Source: Rhodopirellula bahusiensis
GTDB taxonomy: Bacteria; Planctomycetota; Planctomycetia; Pirellulales; Pirellulaceae
Assembly (NCBI RefSeq): GCF_002727185.1
Contig: NZ_NIZW01000004.1
Coordinates: forward strand, 186,001-250,000
Direction of reading: 5' to 3'
Length of the DNA: 64,000 nt
Of this stretch, positions 17,278 through 27,007 are shown in pieces; the first letter of the stretch is position 1; each line of letters begins with the position of its first letter. Under the pieces are notes generated by a model. The model saw only the letters and a program-made list of their open reading frames with translations. It was not told where the DNA came from and did no database searches. The translations under genes were made by a program, and so were the position numbers.

Positions 17278-18089
17278 TTCACAAGGAGGTATCGTTTCAG
17301 GAACAGTCGGCTCAGTAGATTCACTCCGCCAAAAAGAATCAAACCCAGCAGCGTGGAAACCGCCAAGGCGGCCATCAAAGCGTCCGTCATTGTACGAGCT
17401 TGCCAGCCTGTCATCACGGCCCCCAGTCCTTCGTAGTCGGCCCCGTTGCTGACAAAAAATTCAGCAACGATCGCACCGATCACGGCCAGTCCACTGCTGA
17501 TTCGAGCACCGAGAACCAGAAACGGAACCGCCGTGGGCAATTGGACGCGGCATAGTCTTTGCCATCGAGTCGCACCGTACATTCGCAACAAGTCTTCGTG
17601 TTCTGAACGGACCGACGTCAGACCGGTGGTGACGTTGTTGACGATTGGAAACAAGCAAATGATCACTGTGGCAATCACGGCGGTTCGAAACTCGTACCCC
17701 GACCAAATCACCAACAACGGAGCAATCGCAACGATGGGGACGGTTTGCAAGAACACCACGTAAGGAAACAACGCTCGACGCAACAACCGCGACTGACTGA
17801 ATAGAACCGATACGCCACCACCCACGATCACGGCGACGAACAAACTGACAGTCGCCGTCCACAACGTGATCCAACCAGAATCCAGCAAGACCATTCGATG
17901 TTGCCAGGCGGCTTCGGCGACTTGCCATGGCGTGGGCAGGAGAAGCTTTGGCAGATCGAATAGCACCACAATAAGATGCCATCCCACGATGCCAATCGCG
18001 GCCACAGCAATCACTGCCAAAACAGTCCATGCGATCTCACGACCGCTTTCGCGAGTCGGTCCAGGGTTATCGGAAAGCTCGTCGCTCAT
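17274..18089 (-). CDS. ABC transporter permease, BPD inner-membrane family
   Basis: 271 residues with about six membrane segments (for example VLAVIAVAAIGIVGWHLIVVLF near 17-38 and YVVFLQTVPIVAIAPLLVIW near 114-133). The EAA loop appears as the region around YGATRWQRLCRVQLPTAVPF, with the conserved Gly. It belongs to the SsuC/TauC/ThiX type and forms the channel for the binding protein at 16228. It overlaps both neighbours by 4 bases, so one transcript from the ATPase side is expected. Confidence 0.9.
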   Translation of the reverse strand: MSDELSDNPGPTRESGREIAWTVLAVIAVAAIGIVGWHLIVVLFDLPKLLLPTPWQVAEAAWQHRMVLLDSGWITLWTATVSLFVAVIVGGGVSVLFSQSRLLRRALFPYVVFLQTVPIVAIAPLLVIWSGYEFRTAVIATVIICLFPIVNNVTTGLTSVRSEHEDLLRMYGATRWQRLCRVQLPTAVPFLVLGARISSGLAVIGAIVAEFFVSNGADYEGLGAVMTGWQARTMTDALMAALAVSTLLGLILFGGVNLLSRLFLKRYLLVN

Positions 18090-18988
18090 GCGAAGGATCC
18101 TTCCATGTCGGGCGACGCAGCTTTCTCGAGCGTGTCGCTGACTCGTCCAAAGAACACACCAAATTCACTGGTGCGTCTCAGATCATCGTGCGGGTCGGAT
18201 GTCGACAACGGGTTGTCCAATTCGCTGACGATACGTCCTTGGTGCATCACGCAAATTCGTTCGCTGAGCTGGATCGCCTCGGCAATGTTGTGAGTGACCA
18301 GAACGCTGGTGAACCGGTGATGACGCCACAACTGCAACAGCAGTCGGCCCAGTTGATTCCTCAGCAGGTCGTCCAACGCCGCAAATGGTTCGTCGAGCAA
18401 CAAGAACTCGGGACGCGTCACCAGTGCTCTCGCGATGGAGGCTCGCATCTTCATTCCACCGGACAACTGATGCGGGAAACGCTTCGCGGCGTCGGTCAGT
18501 TGCACTTCGTGGATGGCCGCCAAAGCCTGCTCCCGCATTTCTGTCGCAGACGGTCGATCGCGGCGTCTTCCAAGCGAGAGTGGCAAGGTCACGTTCTTCA
18601 GGACATTCGCCCAAGGCAACAACGCGGGTTGCTGGAACACAAATGAAGTGGCGACAGAACGCCGATCCCCCGCGCGAGAATCGGCCCGCTGAGTTTCCAC
18701 CTTGCTTCGCTGAGTTACTACACCGCTTCGCTGAGATGCTCCACCGCTTCGCTGGGTTCCTCCACCGCTTCGCTGGCAAACACCACCGGTCAGAGGTTGC
18801 AATCCAGCGATCACTCGAAGCAGGGTGGTTTTGCCGCATCCACTCGGCCCCACAAGTGCCAGCCTTTCTCCCTGCCGGACCGACAGATTGATACGATCGA
18901 GGGCGCACACTCCGCCTGGATAGGTTACCGTGGCATCGCGGCAAAGAACTGCGGTGCCAGCATCGAGTTTGTCGGAGGGGGCGTTCAT
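18086..18988 (-). CDS. ABC transporter ATP-binding protein with a tandem-repeat insertion
   Basis: 300 residues; energises the importer. Walker A GPSGCGKTT (47-55), Q-loop FVFQQPALLPW (117-126), signature LSGGMKMRASIARAL, Walker B FLLLDEPFAALD and the switch VLVTHN are all intact, matching SsuB/ThiZ-type ATPases. Between Walker A and the Q-loop sits an extra run of five QRS-containing heptads (about residues 70-101) not expected in this family. That lengthens this region by roughly 25-30 residues. First gene of the three-gene operon. I looked for a TPP riboswitch in the 140 bases upstream and found none. Confidence 0.9.
   Translation of the reverse strand: MNAPSDKLDAGTAVLCRDATVTYPGGVCALDRINLSVRQGERLALVGPSGCGKTTLLRVIAGLQPLTGGVCQRSGGGTQRSGGASQRSGVVTQRSKVETQRADSRAGDRRSVATSFVFQQPALLPWANVLKNVTLPLSLGRRRDRPSATEMREQALAAIHEVQLTDAAKRFPHQLSGGMKMRASIARALVTRPEFLLLDEPFAALDDLLRNQLGRLLLQLWRHHRFTSVLVTHNIAEAIQLSERICVMHQGRIVSELDNPLSTSDPHDDLRRTSEFGVFFGRVSDTLEKAASPDMEGSFA
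18686..18787 (-). repeat. 21-bp tandem repeat within the ABC ATPase gene
   Basis: About five units of 21 bp, each with the core GCTTCGCTG on the plus strand, encode heptads with Gln-Arg-Ser at residues 72, 79, 86, 93 and 100. Units in the middle are nearly identical; the outer ones have diverged. The reading frame is kept, and period-21 variation would add or remove seven residues without a frameshift. Confidence 0.8.
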
Positions 18989-19128
18989 GTCAAACAGAGT
19001 TTAATCATTCGACAATGGACTCTGACAGGACGGTGACATCTCTTGGCCGTAGAGATTGCGACGGCAGAATGAAACCACCCGGACCGCAGTTCCGCGATGG
19101 TGAGTTTGGTGAAGGCATTGGATATTCG

Positions 19129-19899
19129 ATGAAGACATTGGAAGTGCATTGTTTGGGAACGGCGGGGTATCACCCCAATGAGTCACGACACACGTCGTGT
19201 TACTTCCTTCCAAAGTGCGGCGTGCTGCTTGATGCGGGCACGGGAATCTTCCGTTTACCAGAGCTCATCGAGACAGATCACCTCGACATTTTGCTCAGCC
19301 ACGCTCACCTCGATCACGTCGTTGGCCTGACGTTTCTATTGGACATTCTGTACCAACGCCCGGTGAAGGAAGTTCGTGTCTGGGGACAGGCCGAGAAGCT
19401 GGCCGCGATTCAGGAGCACTTGTTCCATGAGAGCCTGTTCCCGGTTCCGCTACCGGTGACATGGCACTCAATTGATGAGAAACCAGAGTGGGACCTGCAT
19501 GGAACAACCATGTCATGGCGGCCGCAAGAACACCCGGGTGGTTCGGTGGCCTACCGACTGGAAACGCCACAACTGGAATCATCACCATCGGATTCAGCCG
19601 CGGTTTTGCTCTATGTCACCGACACACTCGGCACAGAAGATCCCGCAACATTGCAATGGATGTCCGGCGCCGATCTGTTGATGCATGAGTGCAACTTCGA
19701 CGATCAAAATCAGAAATGGGCGGAGAAGACCGGCCACTGCTACCTGAAGAAAGTGCTGGACATCGCCCGACAGACCCAGCCGCAACGGTTGTTGCTCACA
19801 CATATCAACCCAATCGCTGAGCTAGAACTCAACGACGAAGATGAATTGCTTGAGTGCCCCATCCAAATCGCGACTGACGGTTTGCATGTCGCGTTTTGA
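19129..19899 (+). CDS. Metallo-beta-lactamase-fold hydrolase, RNase Z-like group
   Basis: 257 residues from ATG 19129. The metal motif LSHAHLDHVVG near residue 57 (HxHxDH) and later HECNFD and LLLTHINP supply the other ligands. This resembles the RNase Z/PhnP/cyclic-phosphodiesterase branch. In-frame codons upstream reach 19015 but encode no conserved residues and would shorten the divergent intergenic region. No operon partner. Substrate cannot be assigned. Confidence 0.85.
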   Translation: MKTLEVHCLGTAGYHPNESRHTSCYFLPKCGVLLDAGTGIFRLPELIETDHLDILLSHAHLDHVVGLTFLLDILYQRPVKEVRVWGQAEKLAAIQEHLFHESLFPVPLPVTWHSIDEKPEWDLHGTTMSWRPQEHPGGSVAYRLETPQLESSPSDSAAVLLYVTDTLGTEDPATLQWMSGADLLMHECNFDDQNQKWAEKTGHCYLKKVLDIARQTQPQRLLLTHINPIAELELNDEDELLECPIQIATDGLHVAF

Positions 19900-19943
19900 T
19901 GGCCAGTGGATGCCAATGAATCGCGACCTCGGATAGGACGCGA

Positions 19944-20792
19944 TCATGTCGCAGCGGTTTCGCGGCGTGCTTCCTCGACTCGGTACATCTCACGCCAAGG
20001 CAATTGAATGCCGCCGTCGATCGTCAGCGTGCTCCCGGTGATGTACTCACTCTTAGGGTCACACAAGAACACCGCACCGCGACCGATTTCGCGAATGTGG
20101 CCGAGTCGGCCCCAAGGCAATTTGGCACCTTCGGAACGCAGCGTTTCTTCTTGGAAGAATTTTCGTTCGCCGGGAGTGTCGATCCAACCGGGGTGAATGA
20201 GGTTCACGCGAATTCGTTGTGAGGCGAGTTCCACCGCGGCGGTTCTGGCCATCTGATCATTGGCAGCTTTGGCCATGTTGTAAGCCATCGCGCCGGGCAT
20301 CGGCATGTGCGCGTGTGGGCTGCTGATGACAACGATGTTCCCACCGTTTCCAGCGTCAACCATCTGTTGAGCACCTGATCGAACGAGATGAAACGCGCCC
20401 CACATACTGACATCAATCGTGCGGCGAAATTCCTCCATGTCGGATTCCAGCATCAGGTGCCGATCGCTGTACGCAGCGTTGCTGACCACGATGTCCAACC
20501 CGCCCATGTGATCGCTTGCGCCAGCGACCAACGCTTGGACCTCGTCCGGATCCGAGATATCCGCTCCGATCGCGAACGCTTCCACGCCCATTGCCTCGCA
20601 CTCTTTCACGACGCTCGCGGCCTCATCGGGATTGGAGTGATAATTGATCGTAACCGACGCGCCCGCTTGAGCCATCTCCAAGGCGATCCCTCGTCCGATT
20701 CCGCGTGAAGCTCCCGAAATCAACGCACGCTTTCCCTTCAACGGTCGAGGGGTTTCGGCGGACGGGATCGAATCGGATGATTCAGCGGACAT
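19944..20792 (-). CDS. Short-chain dehydrogenase/reductase (SDR)
   Basis: 282 residues, NAD(P)-dependent oxidoreductase of the classical SDR type. The cofactor loop is SGASRGIGRG (26-35), the NAA motif is at 105-107, and the catalytic set is Ser158, Tyr171 and Lys175 in YNMAK. The C-terminus ITGSTLTIDGGIQLPW is typical of FabG- and glucose-dehydrogenase-like members. Substrate unknown. Stands between two plus-strand genes; it faces the MBL-fold gene tail-to-tail. Confidence 0.9.
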   Translation of the reverse strand: MSAESSDSIPSAETPRPLKGKRALISGASRGIGRGIALEMAQAGASVTINYHSNPDEAASVVKECEAMGVEAFAIGADISDPDEVQALVAGASDHMGGLDIVVSNAAYSDRHLMLESDMEEFRRTIDVSMWGAFHLVRSGAQQMVDAGNGGNIVVISSPHAHMPMPGAMAYNMAKAANDQMARTAAVELASQRIRVNLIHPGWIDTPGERKFFQEETLRSEGAKLPWGRLGHIREIGRGAVFLCDPKSEYITGSTLTIDGGIQLPWREMYRVEEARRETAAT

Positions 20793-21093
20793 TCATTCAA
20801 CTCCAGGAGCAGGGGTGTGGTTGGAAAACTTTTCCGACGAACATTCTGAGAGAAAACGCCCACGCAGTATAGCCAATCCGCCACAATGCGTCCGAGACTG
20901 ACGCGTGCTCCCAGCCAAAGTTTTTTGATCCGCTTGACGTTTCAACCTCTCAATCGTCAATCTGCATGCATCCCATCGCTCATCGTGTTTGCTCAATCGA
21001 TGGAGAGCCCGCCGCTGAATGCCTGACGGAGTTGGTTGTCTTGCATGACCGAATCGGCCAGCAATCTGCGTCCCCACCCACCAACGATGGCCA
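20793..21093. other. Divergent intergenic region, no gene seen
   Basis: 301 bases between the SDR gene and the zinc-protease-like gene, which are transcribed away from each other, so promoters for both should lie here. It contains a small GGAAAA-C-TTTTCC palindrome but no reading frame, tRNA or strong terminator I can support. Confidence 0.4.
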
Positions 21094-21627
21094 ATGACAA
21101 ACGATCCTAGTCCCCAACAGCCTGGAACGGAATTCACCGGCTCGAAACTACTGCCCACGGATCCATTGGTCGTGATCGGGTGGCGAGAATGGGTCGGGTT
21201 GCCGGAGTTGAGAGTTCGTCATGTCAAAGCAAAGATTGACACCGGAGCACGATCCAGTTCGCTTCATGCATTCGATGTGGACACCTATTTCGAAAACGAT
21301 GTCGAACGAGTTCGATTCTCGATTCACCCCGTTCAGAGACGAGATGACCTGCACATCGAAGCCGACGTGCCGATCCTGGAACGCCGGCACGTGCGCAGCA
21401 GCAACGGAAACGTCAGCGAACGGATTGTGATTCGTACCGCACTGGAAATTTTGCGTCGCCGCGTGATGGTTGATTTGACACTCGCGAATCGTGACTCAAT
21501 GGGTTTCCGAATGCTGGTGGGTCGCGAAGCCATTCGAAACCGATTCCTGGTCGACTCAGCCGCGTCCTTTTTGGCCGGTCGAAGACGACGCAAACGCCCC
21601 GGTGGGAACGAACCCCCACGCAAGTGA
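21094..21627 (+). CDS. RimK-associated retropepsin-like protease (Zn_protease family)
   Basis: 177 residues. The aspartic-protease-like motif KIDTGARSSSLHAF (near residues 44-57) and VIGWREWVGLPEL at the start are characteristic of the family once called ATP-dependent zinc proteases and repeatedly found beside rimK. The later segment GFRMLVGREAIRNRFLVD closes the fold. The last 15 residues are Arg/Lys-rich. The rimK gene follows 126 bases downstream on the same strand, so the two may work together on glutamate-modified proteins. Confidence 0.86.
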   Translation: MTNDPSPQQPGTEFTGSKLLPTDPLVVIGWREWVGLPELRVRHVKAKIDTGARSSSLHAFDVDTYFENDVERVRFSIHPVQRRDDLHIEADVPILERRHVRSSNGNVSERIVIRTALEILRRRVMVDLTLANRDSMGFRMLVGREAIRNRFLVDSAASFLAGRRRRKRPGGNEPPRK

Positions 21628-21753
21628 TTCGCCGAAACGAGACCGTTCCGTCCGGTCGAAGATAGACATTGTTTCCGAGCTTGGCACTGGACACATCCGT
21701 GCCGGGTTGTTCGGACCGCCTTCAGCAACTCCCAGCTTCCTGAGAGAAAACCC

Positions 21754-22971
21754 TTGAAACTTGCCATCCTGTCTTGCTCACCACGTTGCTACAGCACGCG
21801 TCGCCTGGTGGAAGCCGCTGAACAACGCGGCATCAAAGCCAAAGTCCTGAACACGCTGAAGTTCGCCATCGACTTGGCCGAAGGTGAACCTGACCTTTAC
21901 TATCGAAGCAAGCAGCTCAGCGATTATGACGGCGTCCTGCCACGGATCGGTGCCTCGATCACTTACTTCGGCACCGCTGTCGTTCGACAGTTCGAGCAAA
22001 TGGACGTGTTCTGTGCGAACTCATCCGCCGGGATCAGTAACTCACGCGACAAGCTTCGCAGTTTGCAAATTCTCTCCCGACATCAAATCGGGATTCCCAA
22101 GACGACCTTCGTTCGCGATCGAAAAGACATCCTGCCCGCAATCGAGCGAGTCGGTGGCTCACCGGTCATCATCAAGTTGTTGGAAGGCACCCAAGGCGTT
22201 GGCGTGATTTTGGCAGAGAACGTGAAAGTCGCCGAAGCCATCATCGAGACTCTGCAAAGCACGAAGCAGAACGTCCTGGTGCAACAATTCGTCGCCGAAA
22301 GCCGCGGCAAAGACATTCGAGCGTTCGTGATTGGCGACCGCGTCGTTGCCGCGATGCGACGTGTTGCGGTGGGCAATGAATTCCGCAGCAACGTTCACCG
22401 CGGTGGTCAAACCGAGGCGGTCGTTCTGGACGAAACGTATGCCGAAACGGCTGTTCGAGCAGCACAAATCATGGGGCTTCGAGTTGCCGGAGTGGACATG
22501 CTCGAGGGTGCCAATGGCCCGCAGGTGATGGAGGTCAACTCATCGCCGGGTCTGGAGGGAATCGAGTCTGCCACGAAACTCGACATCGCCGGCGCGATCA
22601 TCGATTACATGTCCGCTCAGGTTGACTTTCCCGAAGTCGATGTTCGCCAACGACTGACGGTCAGCCGCGGCTATGGAGTGACTGAACTGCACGTCCGTGA
22701 TGGATCGGATTACGTCGGCAAAACGATCGACGAATCGGGGCTGCCGGAGTTGGACATCAACGTTTTAACGCTTTACCGCGGCACAACGGTGATCCCCAAC
22801 CCGAGACTCAAACGCACGTTGGAACCCAACGATCGCTTGCTGTGCTTTGGGAAGTTGGAATCAATGCGAGGCATGGTTCCCGAGAAAGTCCGCAAACAAC
22901 GCCGGCCGAAAATCAAACGCTTGCCCGATTCGGCGGCGACGATTCACGCCGAATCTTCTCGCGACGATTGA
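21754..22971 (+). CDS. rimK: RimK-family ATP-grasp glutamate ligase with C-terminal TrkA_C-like domain
   Basis: 405 residues, against about 300 for E. coli RimK, which adds glutamates to ribosomal protein S6. The ATP-grasp core shows the N-terminal [20 protein letters not shown], the ATP-binding [16 protein letters not shown] and the metal-binding [13 protein letters not shown]. From about residue 305 a further domain ([20 protein letters not shown], then [14 protein letters not shown]) resembles the TrkA-C/RCK-C ligand-binding fold. The start is TTG 21754, supported by alignment of KLAIL with known N-termini. The 3' end overlaps the end of lpxK on the other strand by 28 bases. The true acceptor protein is not certain. 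Confidence 0.88.
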   Translation: MKLAILSCSPRCYSTRRLVEAAEQRGIKAKVLNTLKFAIDLAEGEPDLYYRSKQLSDYDGVLPRIGASITYFGTAVVRQFEQMDVFCANSSAGISNSRDKLRSLQILSRHQIGIPKTTFVRDRKDILPAIERVGGSPVIIKLLEGTQGVGVILAENVKVAEAIIETLQSTKQNVLVQQFVAESRGKDIRAFVIGDRVVAAMRRVAVGNEFRSNVHRGGQTEAVVLDETYAETAVRAAQIMGLRVAGVDMLEGANGPQVMEVNSSPGLEGIESATKLDIAGAIIDYMSAQVDFPEVDVRQRLTVSRGYGVTELHVRDGSDYVGKTIDESGLPELDINVLTLYRGTTVIPNPRLKRTLEPNDRLLCFGKLESMRGMVPEKVRKQRRPKIKRLPDSAATIHAESSRDD

Positions 22972-24041
22972 TCCTCGACGGAACCGCCCATCAGCAACTC
23001 CAAACGCAACTGAATCGGTTCGTCGGAGGTGCGATAGGCCAGTTCGATGGGCATGTAACCAAGCGGCACGCCGGCGACGGAATCCGTCGCCAACTTCACA
23101 GCGTCTTTGTGAGTGCACAGCAAACGCTGCGGCGGCTGCTTGCCACCTTTCAATTTGGTGACCCAAGCCCGTAACTTTTCGCGAGCGGCTCGCTCGTATG
23201 CGTCGTGGTCGGGCAGGCGAAGATGGTCCACCACGATGGCTCCACAATCGCGAACGGTTTGCTCAAACGCATCCGGATTGCCGATCGCGGACACCAAGGC
23301 AACGGGAAGGTCATTCAAGACTTCGATCGCCTCCCAATCGCCGTCGGAACTTTGAATGGTTGACGGACGGTGCTCCGTTTCGAGGACCGGACAGTCAGGA
23401 GCGTACTGCGCGATCGTTGAACGTATCGCCAACACTTCCTCCGGATCGACTTGGTCCACGCGAGTGATCAAGACCCAATCCGCTCGCGCCACGCTATCAA
23501 GTGGTTCACGCAGCGTGCCTCGCGGCAGCACATGACCATAGCCAAACGGGCAGGTCGCATCGACGACCACGATGTCCAAATCTCTCCGCAGTCGTCGGTG
23601 TTGGAAACCATCGTCCATCACCAAGACCTCGGCGGCCAACTCCTCCACCGCGATTCGAGCTGCTTCGACTCGGTCGGGATGCTGAACGTGAGGCACATCG
23701 GGCAAACGTTCTTGCAACTCCATGGCTTCGTCATTCATCCCACCATCGCTGGCACCGTAGCCGCGACTGATGATGGACACGCGAAAATCCATGGCTCTCA
23801 GTCGGCGGCACAGATCCGCCACGACCGGCGTCTTGCCCGTTCCGCCGGTGGTAAGATTGCCGACGCTGATGACCGGAACGCCAGCCTCGCATGTTTCTTT
23901 CGCGCCACTGTCATATTGGTGGCGACGATGCCTGGCACCCAAGTTGTAAAATCCGCTGGCACACCACAATGCTCCTCGAGCCATGTAAGAAAAAGGATCT
24001 CGCAATTGGCCGCTCAGTAGCGGTCGATAGTCCCAGCTCAT
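22944..24041 (-). CDS. lpxK: Tetraacyldisaccharide 4'-kinase
   Basis: 365 residues. Phosphorylates the 4' position of the lipid A disaccharide at the inner membrane. The P-loop region [15 protein letters not shown] (near 60-74), the motif IISRGYG and the [20 protein letters not shown] block are diagnostic of LpxK. A short hydrophobic segment near residues 20-34 may act as the membrane contact. It overlaps the upstream helicase stop by 4 bases (24038-24041), an unusual pairing that suggests cotranscription. Confidence 0.93.
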   Translation of the reverse strand: MSWDYRPLLSGQLRDPFSYMARGALWCASGFYNLGARHRRHQYDSGAKETCEAGVPVISVGNLTTGGTGKTPVVADLCRRLRAMDFRVSIISRGYGASDGGMNDEAMELQERLPDVPHVQHPDRVEAARIAVEELAAEVLVMDDGFQHRRLRRDLDIVVVDATCPFGYGHVLPRGTLREPLDSVARADWVLITRVDQVDPEEVLAIRSTIAQYAPDCPVLETEHRPSTIQSSDGDWEAIEVLNDLPVALVSAIGNPDAFEQTVRDCGAIVVDHLRLPDHDAYERAAREKLRAWVTKLKGGKQPPQRLLCTHKDAVKLATDSVAGVPLGYMPIELAYRTSDEPIQLRLELLMGGSVEDQSSREDSA

Positions 24042-26674
24042 GGTGTCGTTTGTTCCTCATCCTCAGCTAATTCGCTGGGCGTTAGCTTGTATTCTTTCTT
24101 GCCGACATTGCGGCGACCGCCGGTCAAGTCGTCCGTCAAAGGCGACTCAGACTGACTCAGTGTTTCATCGGTGCTTTGTGGATCGATTTTCCGACAAGCC
24201 TCGGTCAGCGTATCAGCGATGTCGTCCAGCCAATCCTCCCAGGTTTCGACCGTGGTTCCTTTGGGAGGGACGTTTGCCATTTCGTCGCACAACAGGATCA
24301 TCCTCAGGCAGTGTCGGAACAGGATCCCTTCTTCCTTTTGAAGTTTGCGTGCCGTGACATACTTATTGAAGTCGCCACCGAACTCAAGCAATTCACCCAC
24401 AATCCAAACCGGACGGACCCGCACGTCATCGACTTTGGAAAATTCATCGCGAAACAGCCGCAATAGTTTTTCGCCAATGGTGAGCGGCCACACTCGAGGT
24501 TCTTCGAACATCACTCGCCCGAATCCCCGGTCCTTGACCTCTTCCTCCTCTTCTTCTTGACCGCCACCGAGTTCTTCGATCGTCGCCAGCCCTCGCTGCA
24601 GCAACAAAGCGTCCAAACGGGTTTGAGCCAATTGTCCAGGCGGAACCATGTCGTAGGACGGCATCCGAGCAAACTTCGCCACTGAACCCGGCACTTCCAA
24701 CATGCTTTCCAAAACGGCGATCCGTTCTTGATCATCGGCGTCCGCCAATTGATCCGCCATGAAAACACCAAACAACGGATTGACACTTTTCAACTGGACC
24801 AACCGCTCGAGCCGAACCGTCGGATTGGCAGTTTCCGGTCGATAGTCCTCCAACTCATACCCGCGTTTCGCGAGAGCTTCCGCGTCGTCGAGTGGTTGAG
24901 CTTCTTCGGCTGCTTGCTCGGGTGGTGCCTCCGGTTCCGCCGCCCGCATTTCGTCCAGCAGTTCGCCAAACAACCCGCCGGTCGCGGCTGGCTTGGGATC
25001 GACCTGTTCCGATTTCGGTTGACCGGGCTTGGTACCCTTCGGCGTTGGTTTGCGTTCAGCAGCAATGCGTGGCAGCGGTTGCAACTCGATGTAGCCGCCC
25101 GACCACATCGTGATCAACATTCGATTGAGATCCTTTTGCGCCACTTCGATCTGGGCAGGTGTCATCAACCTTCGGCCCACCAGTTCACGAATGGGCTGGA
25201 CGCTCTGATCTTTGGACAACAGATACGCAAGCAATCGCCAAGGGACTTTTCCGCGACTGGACAGGTCCGCCGATTTCGCGACTTGCAATTGTTCGAACTG
25301 AGTCTCCGTCCAGTACGATTCGCCCGCTCTGCGTTTGGGCATTTTCTTCTTCAGTTGCTTCTTGGCCCTCATCAACCCGGGGTCTTTGGTGTCCTCCGGA
25401 ATGGAATCGTACTTTTCACGCCAACGGTTGATTTTGACATCATCCTCGTGAGCCAACGCATAGACATAACCTCGATCATCGAACTGCGGACGTCCGGCAC
25501 GACCAAAAATTTGTTGCGCCGATGCGATGTCGACCAATTTCTTTTTGTCACGCGGTCCTTTCAACAAGCATGGCAACACGACGCTACGCGCGGGCAAGTT
25601 AATTCCCGCTGCCAGAGTTTCGGTGCACACACAAATACTGAGCAGCTTCTTTTGAAACAACTCTTCGACGATCCGGCGATATCGAGGCAAGATCCCGGCG
25701 TGGTGGACCCCGACTCCTCGCATCAGGATTTGCTTGAGCTTTGGTCCGACGCCGTTGGTGAAGTCCGCTGCGTTGAGAATGTCAGCCAGTTCCTTTTGGC
25801 GAGCTTTGTCGATCAGCGATTTGCCTTTCAGCATTTCCGCATTCGTCCAGCACAGCGATCGACTGAAGCAAAACAGCAACGAAGGGGTGCGGCGTTCCTC
25901 GTCATCACCTGCCGAGATTTTCTCGCAAAATTCATTCAGCAGTTCATCTTCCACCCACTCGTATTGCAGCGGCACCTTTCGCTCAGTTCCTTGCACCAGT
26001 TGTAGATTCCGACCGTGGGCGTTTCGCAACCAACTGGTGAACGCCATGGAGTTGCCAACCGTCGCACTCAGGAGAAGCGTGCGCACGTGCTTGGGCAGTA
26101 GCCCAAGAGTCAGTTCCCAAACCACACCGCGTTCATAATCATTGAACGAGTGGAACTCATCCATCACCACGCAAGTGACATCGTCAAACTCGAACGCGTC
26201 CGGGTTGAGCAAACGGTTGAGCAGAATCTCGGCCACGACCACCAGAACGGGCGCGTCCGCGTTGACGCTGCGGTTGCCGGTCACCAAGCCGACTTGATCC
26301 GCGGAGAAACCCCAACGAACAGCGGACTCTCGAAGTTCATCCAGCTTCTGATCCGTCAGCGCGATCAGCGGCGTGGTGTAGTACATCCGCTTGCCGGTCC
26401 GAAGTGCCTCGTAAACGGCAGCTTCGGCGATCAACGTTTTTCCCGTTCCGGTCGGGGCACAAACGAGCACACCATGCTGCGCCGCGGGGCCCCCTTCGGA
26501 CGGCTGGGTGTCGCCGGTGAAATAGGCAAGCAACGCTTCCTCTTGAACCGGATAGGGCTCGTAGGGAAGCAGCTCGAAATACTCCTCCGCCAGTGTGTCT
26601 CGATCAAGATCGGGCTCAACGGTGGCAGAGCGGGGGGAAAGCGATTCGGGTGCCGATGGCGAGTTGTCGTTCAT
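24038..26674 (-). CDS. Ski2-like DExH-box RNA helicase
   Basis: 878 residues. Superfamily II motifs in order: [13 protein letters not shown] (motif I), [11 protein letters not shown] (motif II, DEFH), LLLSATVGN (III), [13 protein letters not shown]-type region with AAGINLPAR, and [12 protein letters not shown] (VI). This layout is that of Ski2/Mtr4-like RNA helicases. A charged Pro/Glu-rich linker lies near residues 545-600, and a C-terminal helical part follows. An RNA-processing role is likely but the partner complex is unknown. First gene of the helicase-lpxK pair. Confidence 0.88.
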   Translation of the reverse strand: MNDNSPSAPESLSPRSATVEPDLDRDTLAEEYFELLPYEPYPVQEEALLAYFTGDTQPSEGGPAAQHGVLVCAPTGTGKTLIAEAAVYEALRTGKRMYYTTPLIALTDQKLDELRESAVRWGFSADQVGLVTGNRSVNADAPVLVVVAEILLNRLLNPDAFEFDDVTCVVMDEFHSFNDYERGVVWELTLGLLPKHVRTLLLSATVGNSMAFTSWLRNAHGRNLQLVQGTERKVPLQYEWVEDELLNEFCEKISAGDDEERRTPSLLFCFSRSLCWTNAEMLKGKSLIDKARQKELADILNAADFTNGVGPKLKQILMRGVGVHHAGILPRYRRIVEELFQKKLLSICVCTETLAAGINLPARSVVLPCLLKGPRDKKKLVDIASAQQIFGRAGRPQFDDRGYVYALAHEDDVKINRWREKYDSIPEDTKDPGLMRAKKQLKKKMPKRRAGESYWTETQFEQLQVAKSADLSSRGKVPWRLLAYLLSKDQSVQPIRELVGRRLMTPAQIEVAQKDLNRMLITMWSGGYIELQPLPRIAAERKPTPKGTKPGQPKSEQVDPKPAATGGLFGELLDEMRAAEPEAPPEQAAEEAQPLDDAEALAKRGYELEDYRPETANPTVRLERLVQLKSVNPLFGVFMADQLADADDQERIAVLESMLEVPGSVAKFARMPSYDMVPPGQLAQTRLDALLLQRGLATIEELGGGQEEEEEEVKDRGFGRVMFEEPRVWPLTIGEKLLRLFRDEFSKVDDVRVRPVWIVGELLEFGGDFNKYVTARKLQKEEGILFRHCLRMILLCDEMANVPPKGTTVETWEDWLDDIADTLTEACRKIDPQSTDETLSQSESPLTDDLTGGRRNVGKKEYKLTPSELAEDEEQTTP

Positions 26675-27007
26675 GCCGTCTTTGTATCACAAGTACCCGA
26701 AATTGGGGCTGCGTCAAAGCTTTCCCCGTCGCCTCTGAACTCCTCACATCCTGGATGCCAGCGACGTCGGATTTGCGTCCGCGCTTCGCATTCCTGCTTC
26801 GCGACCGTTCACGCCGGAACCAAAACCCAAAACCGCAGGGCGTCTTTTGAAACCCCCGGCGAGCGAATTGCATTGATTTCCGGCATGACCGCTACGAGCA
26901 CTTTTGACATGCATTTCCAGGGTTTGAATCATCTCCCCCCAACGTGGCCCGATTGAATCCAGACCTAGGTTCCCTGTGAGTCTTTCACTTAAAAAGGGGC
27001 AACTTTT
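26675..27007. other. Divergent intergenic region, no gene seen
   Basis: 333 bases between the helicase and the binding-protein gene, which are divergently transcribed. It should hold both promoters. I see no convincing -35/-10 pair, tRNA or coding frame. AAAAAGGGGC just before 27008 is a usable ribosome-binding site. Confidence 0.4.

Noticed and set aside
18686-18787. CRISPR array
   Set aside because: The 21-bp units are contiguous, without spacers, and encode in-frame heptads of an ATPase.
18989-19128. TPP riboswitch upstream of the ABC operon
   Set aside because: The conserved CUGAGA and the other core elements are not found on the minus strand.
19015-19128. N-terminal extension of the metallo-beta-lactamase-fold protein
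   Set aside because: The extra residues are not conserved-looking, and the family N-terminus MKTLEVHCLGTAG fits ATG 19129.
24728-26005. Long plus-strand frame opposite the helicase gene (425 codons)
   Set aside because: It is antisense to a clear helicase, has no recognisable motif and is explained by codon bias of the real gene.
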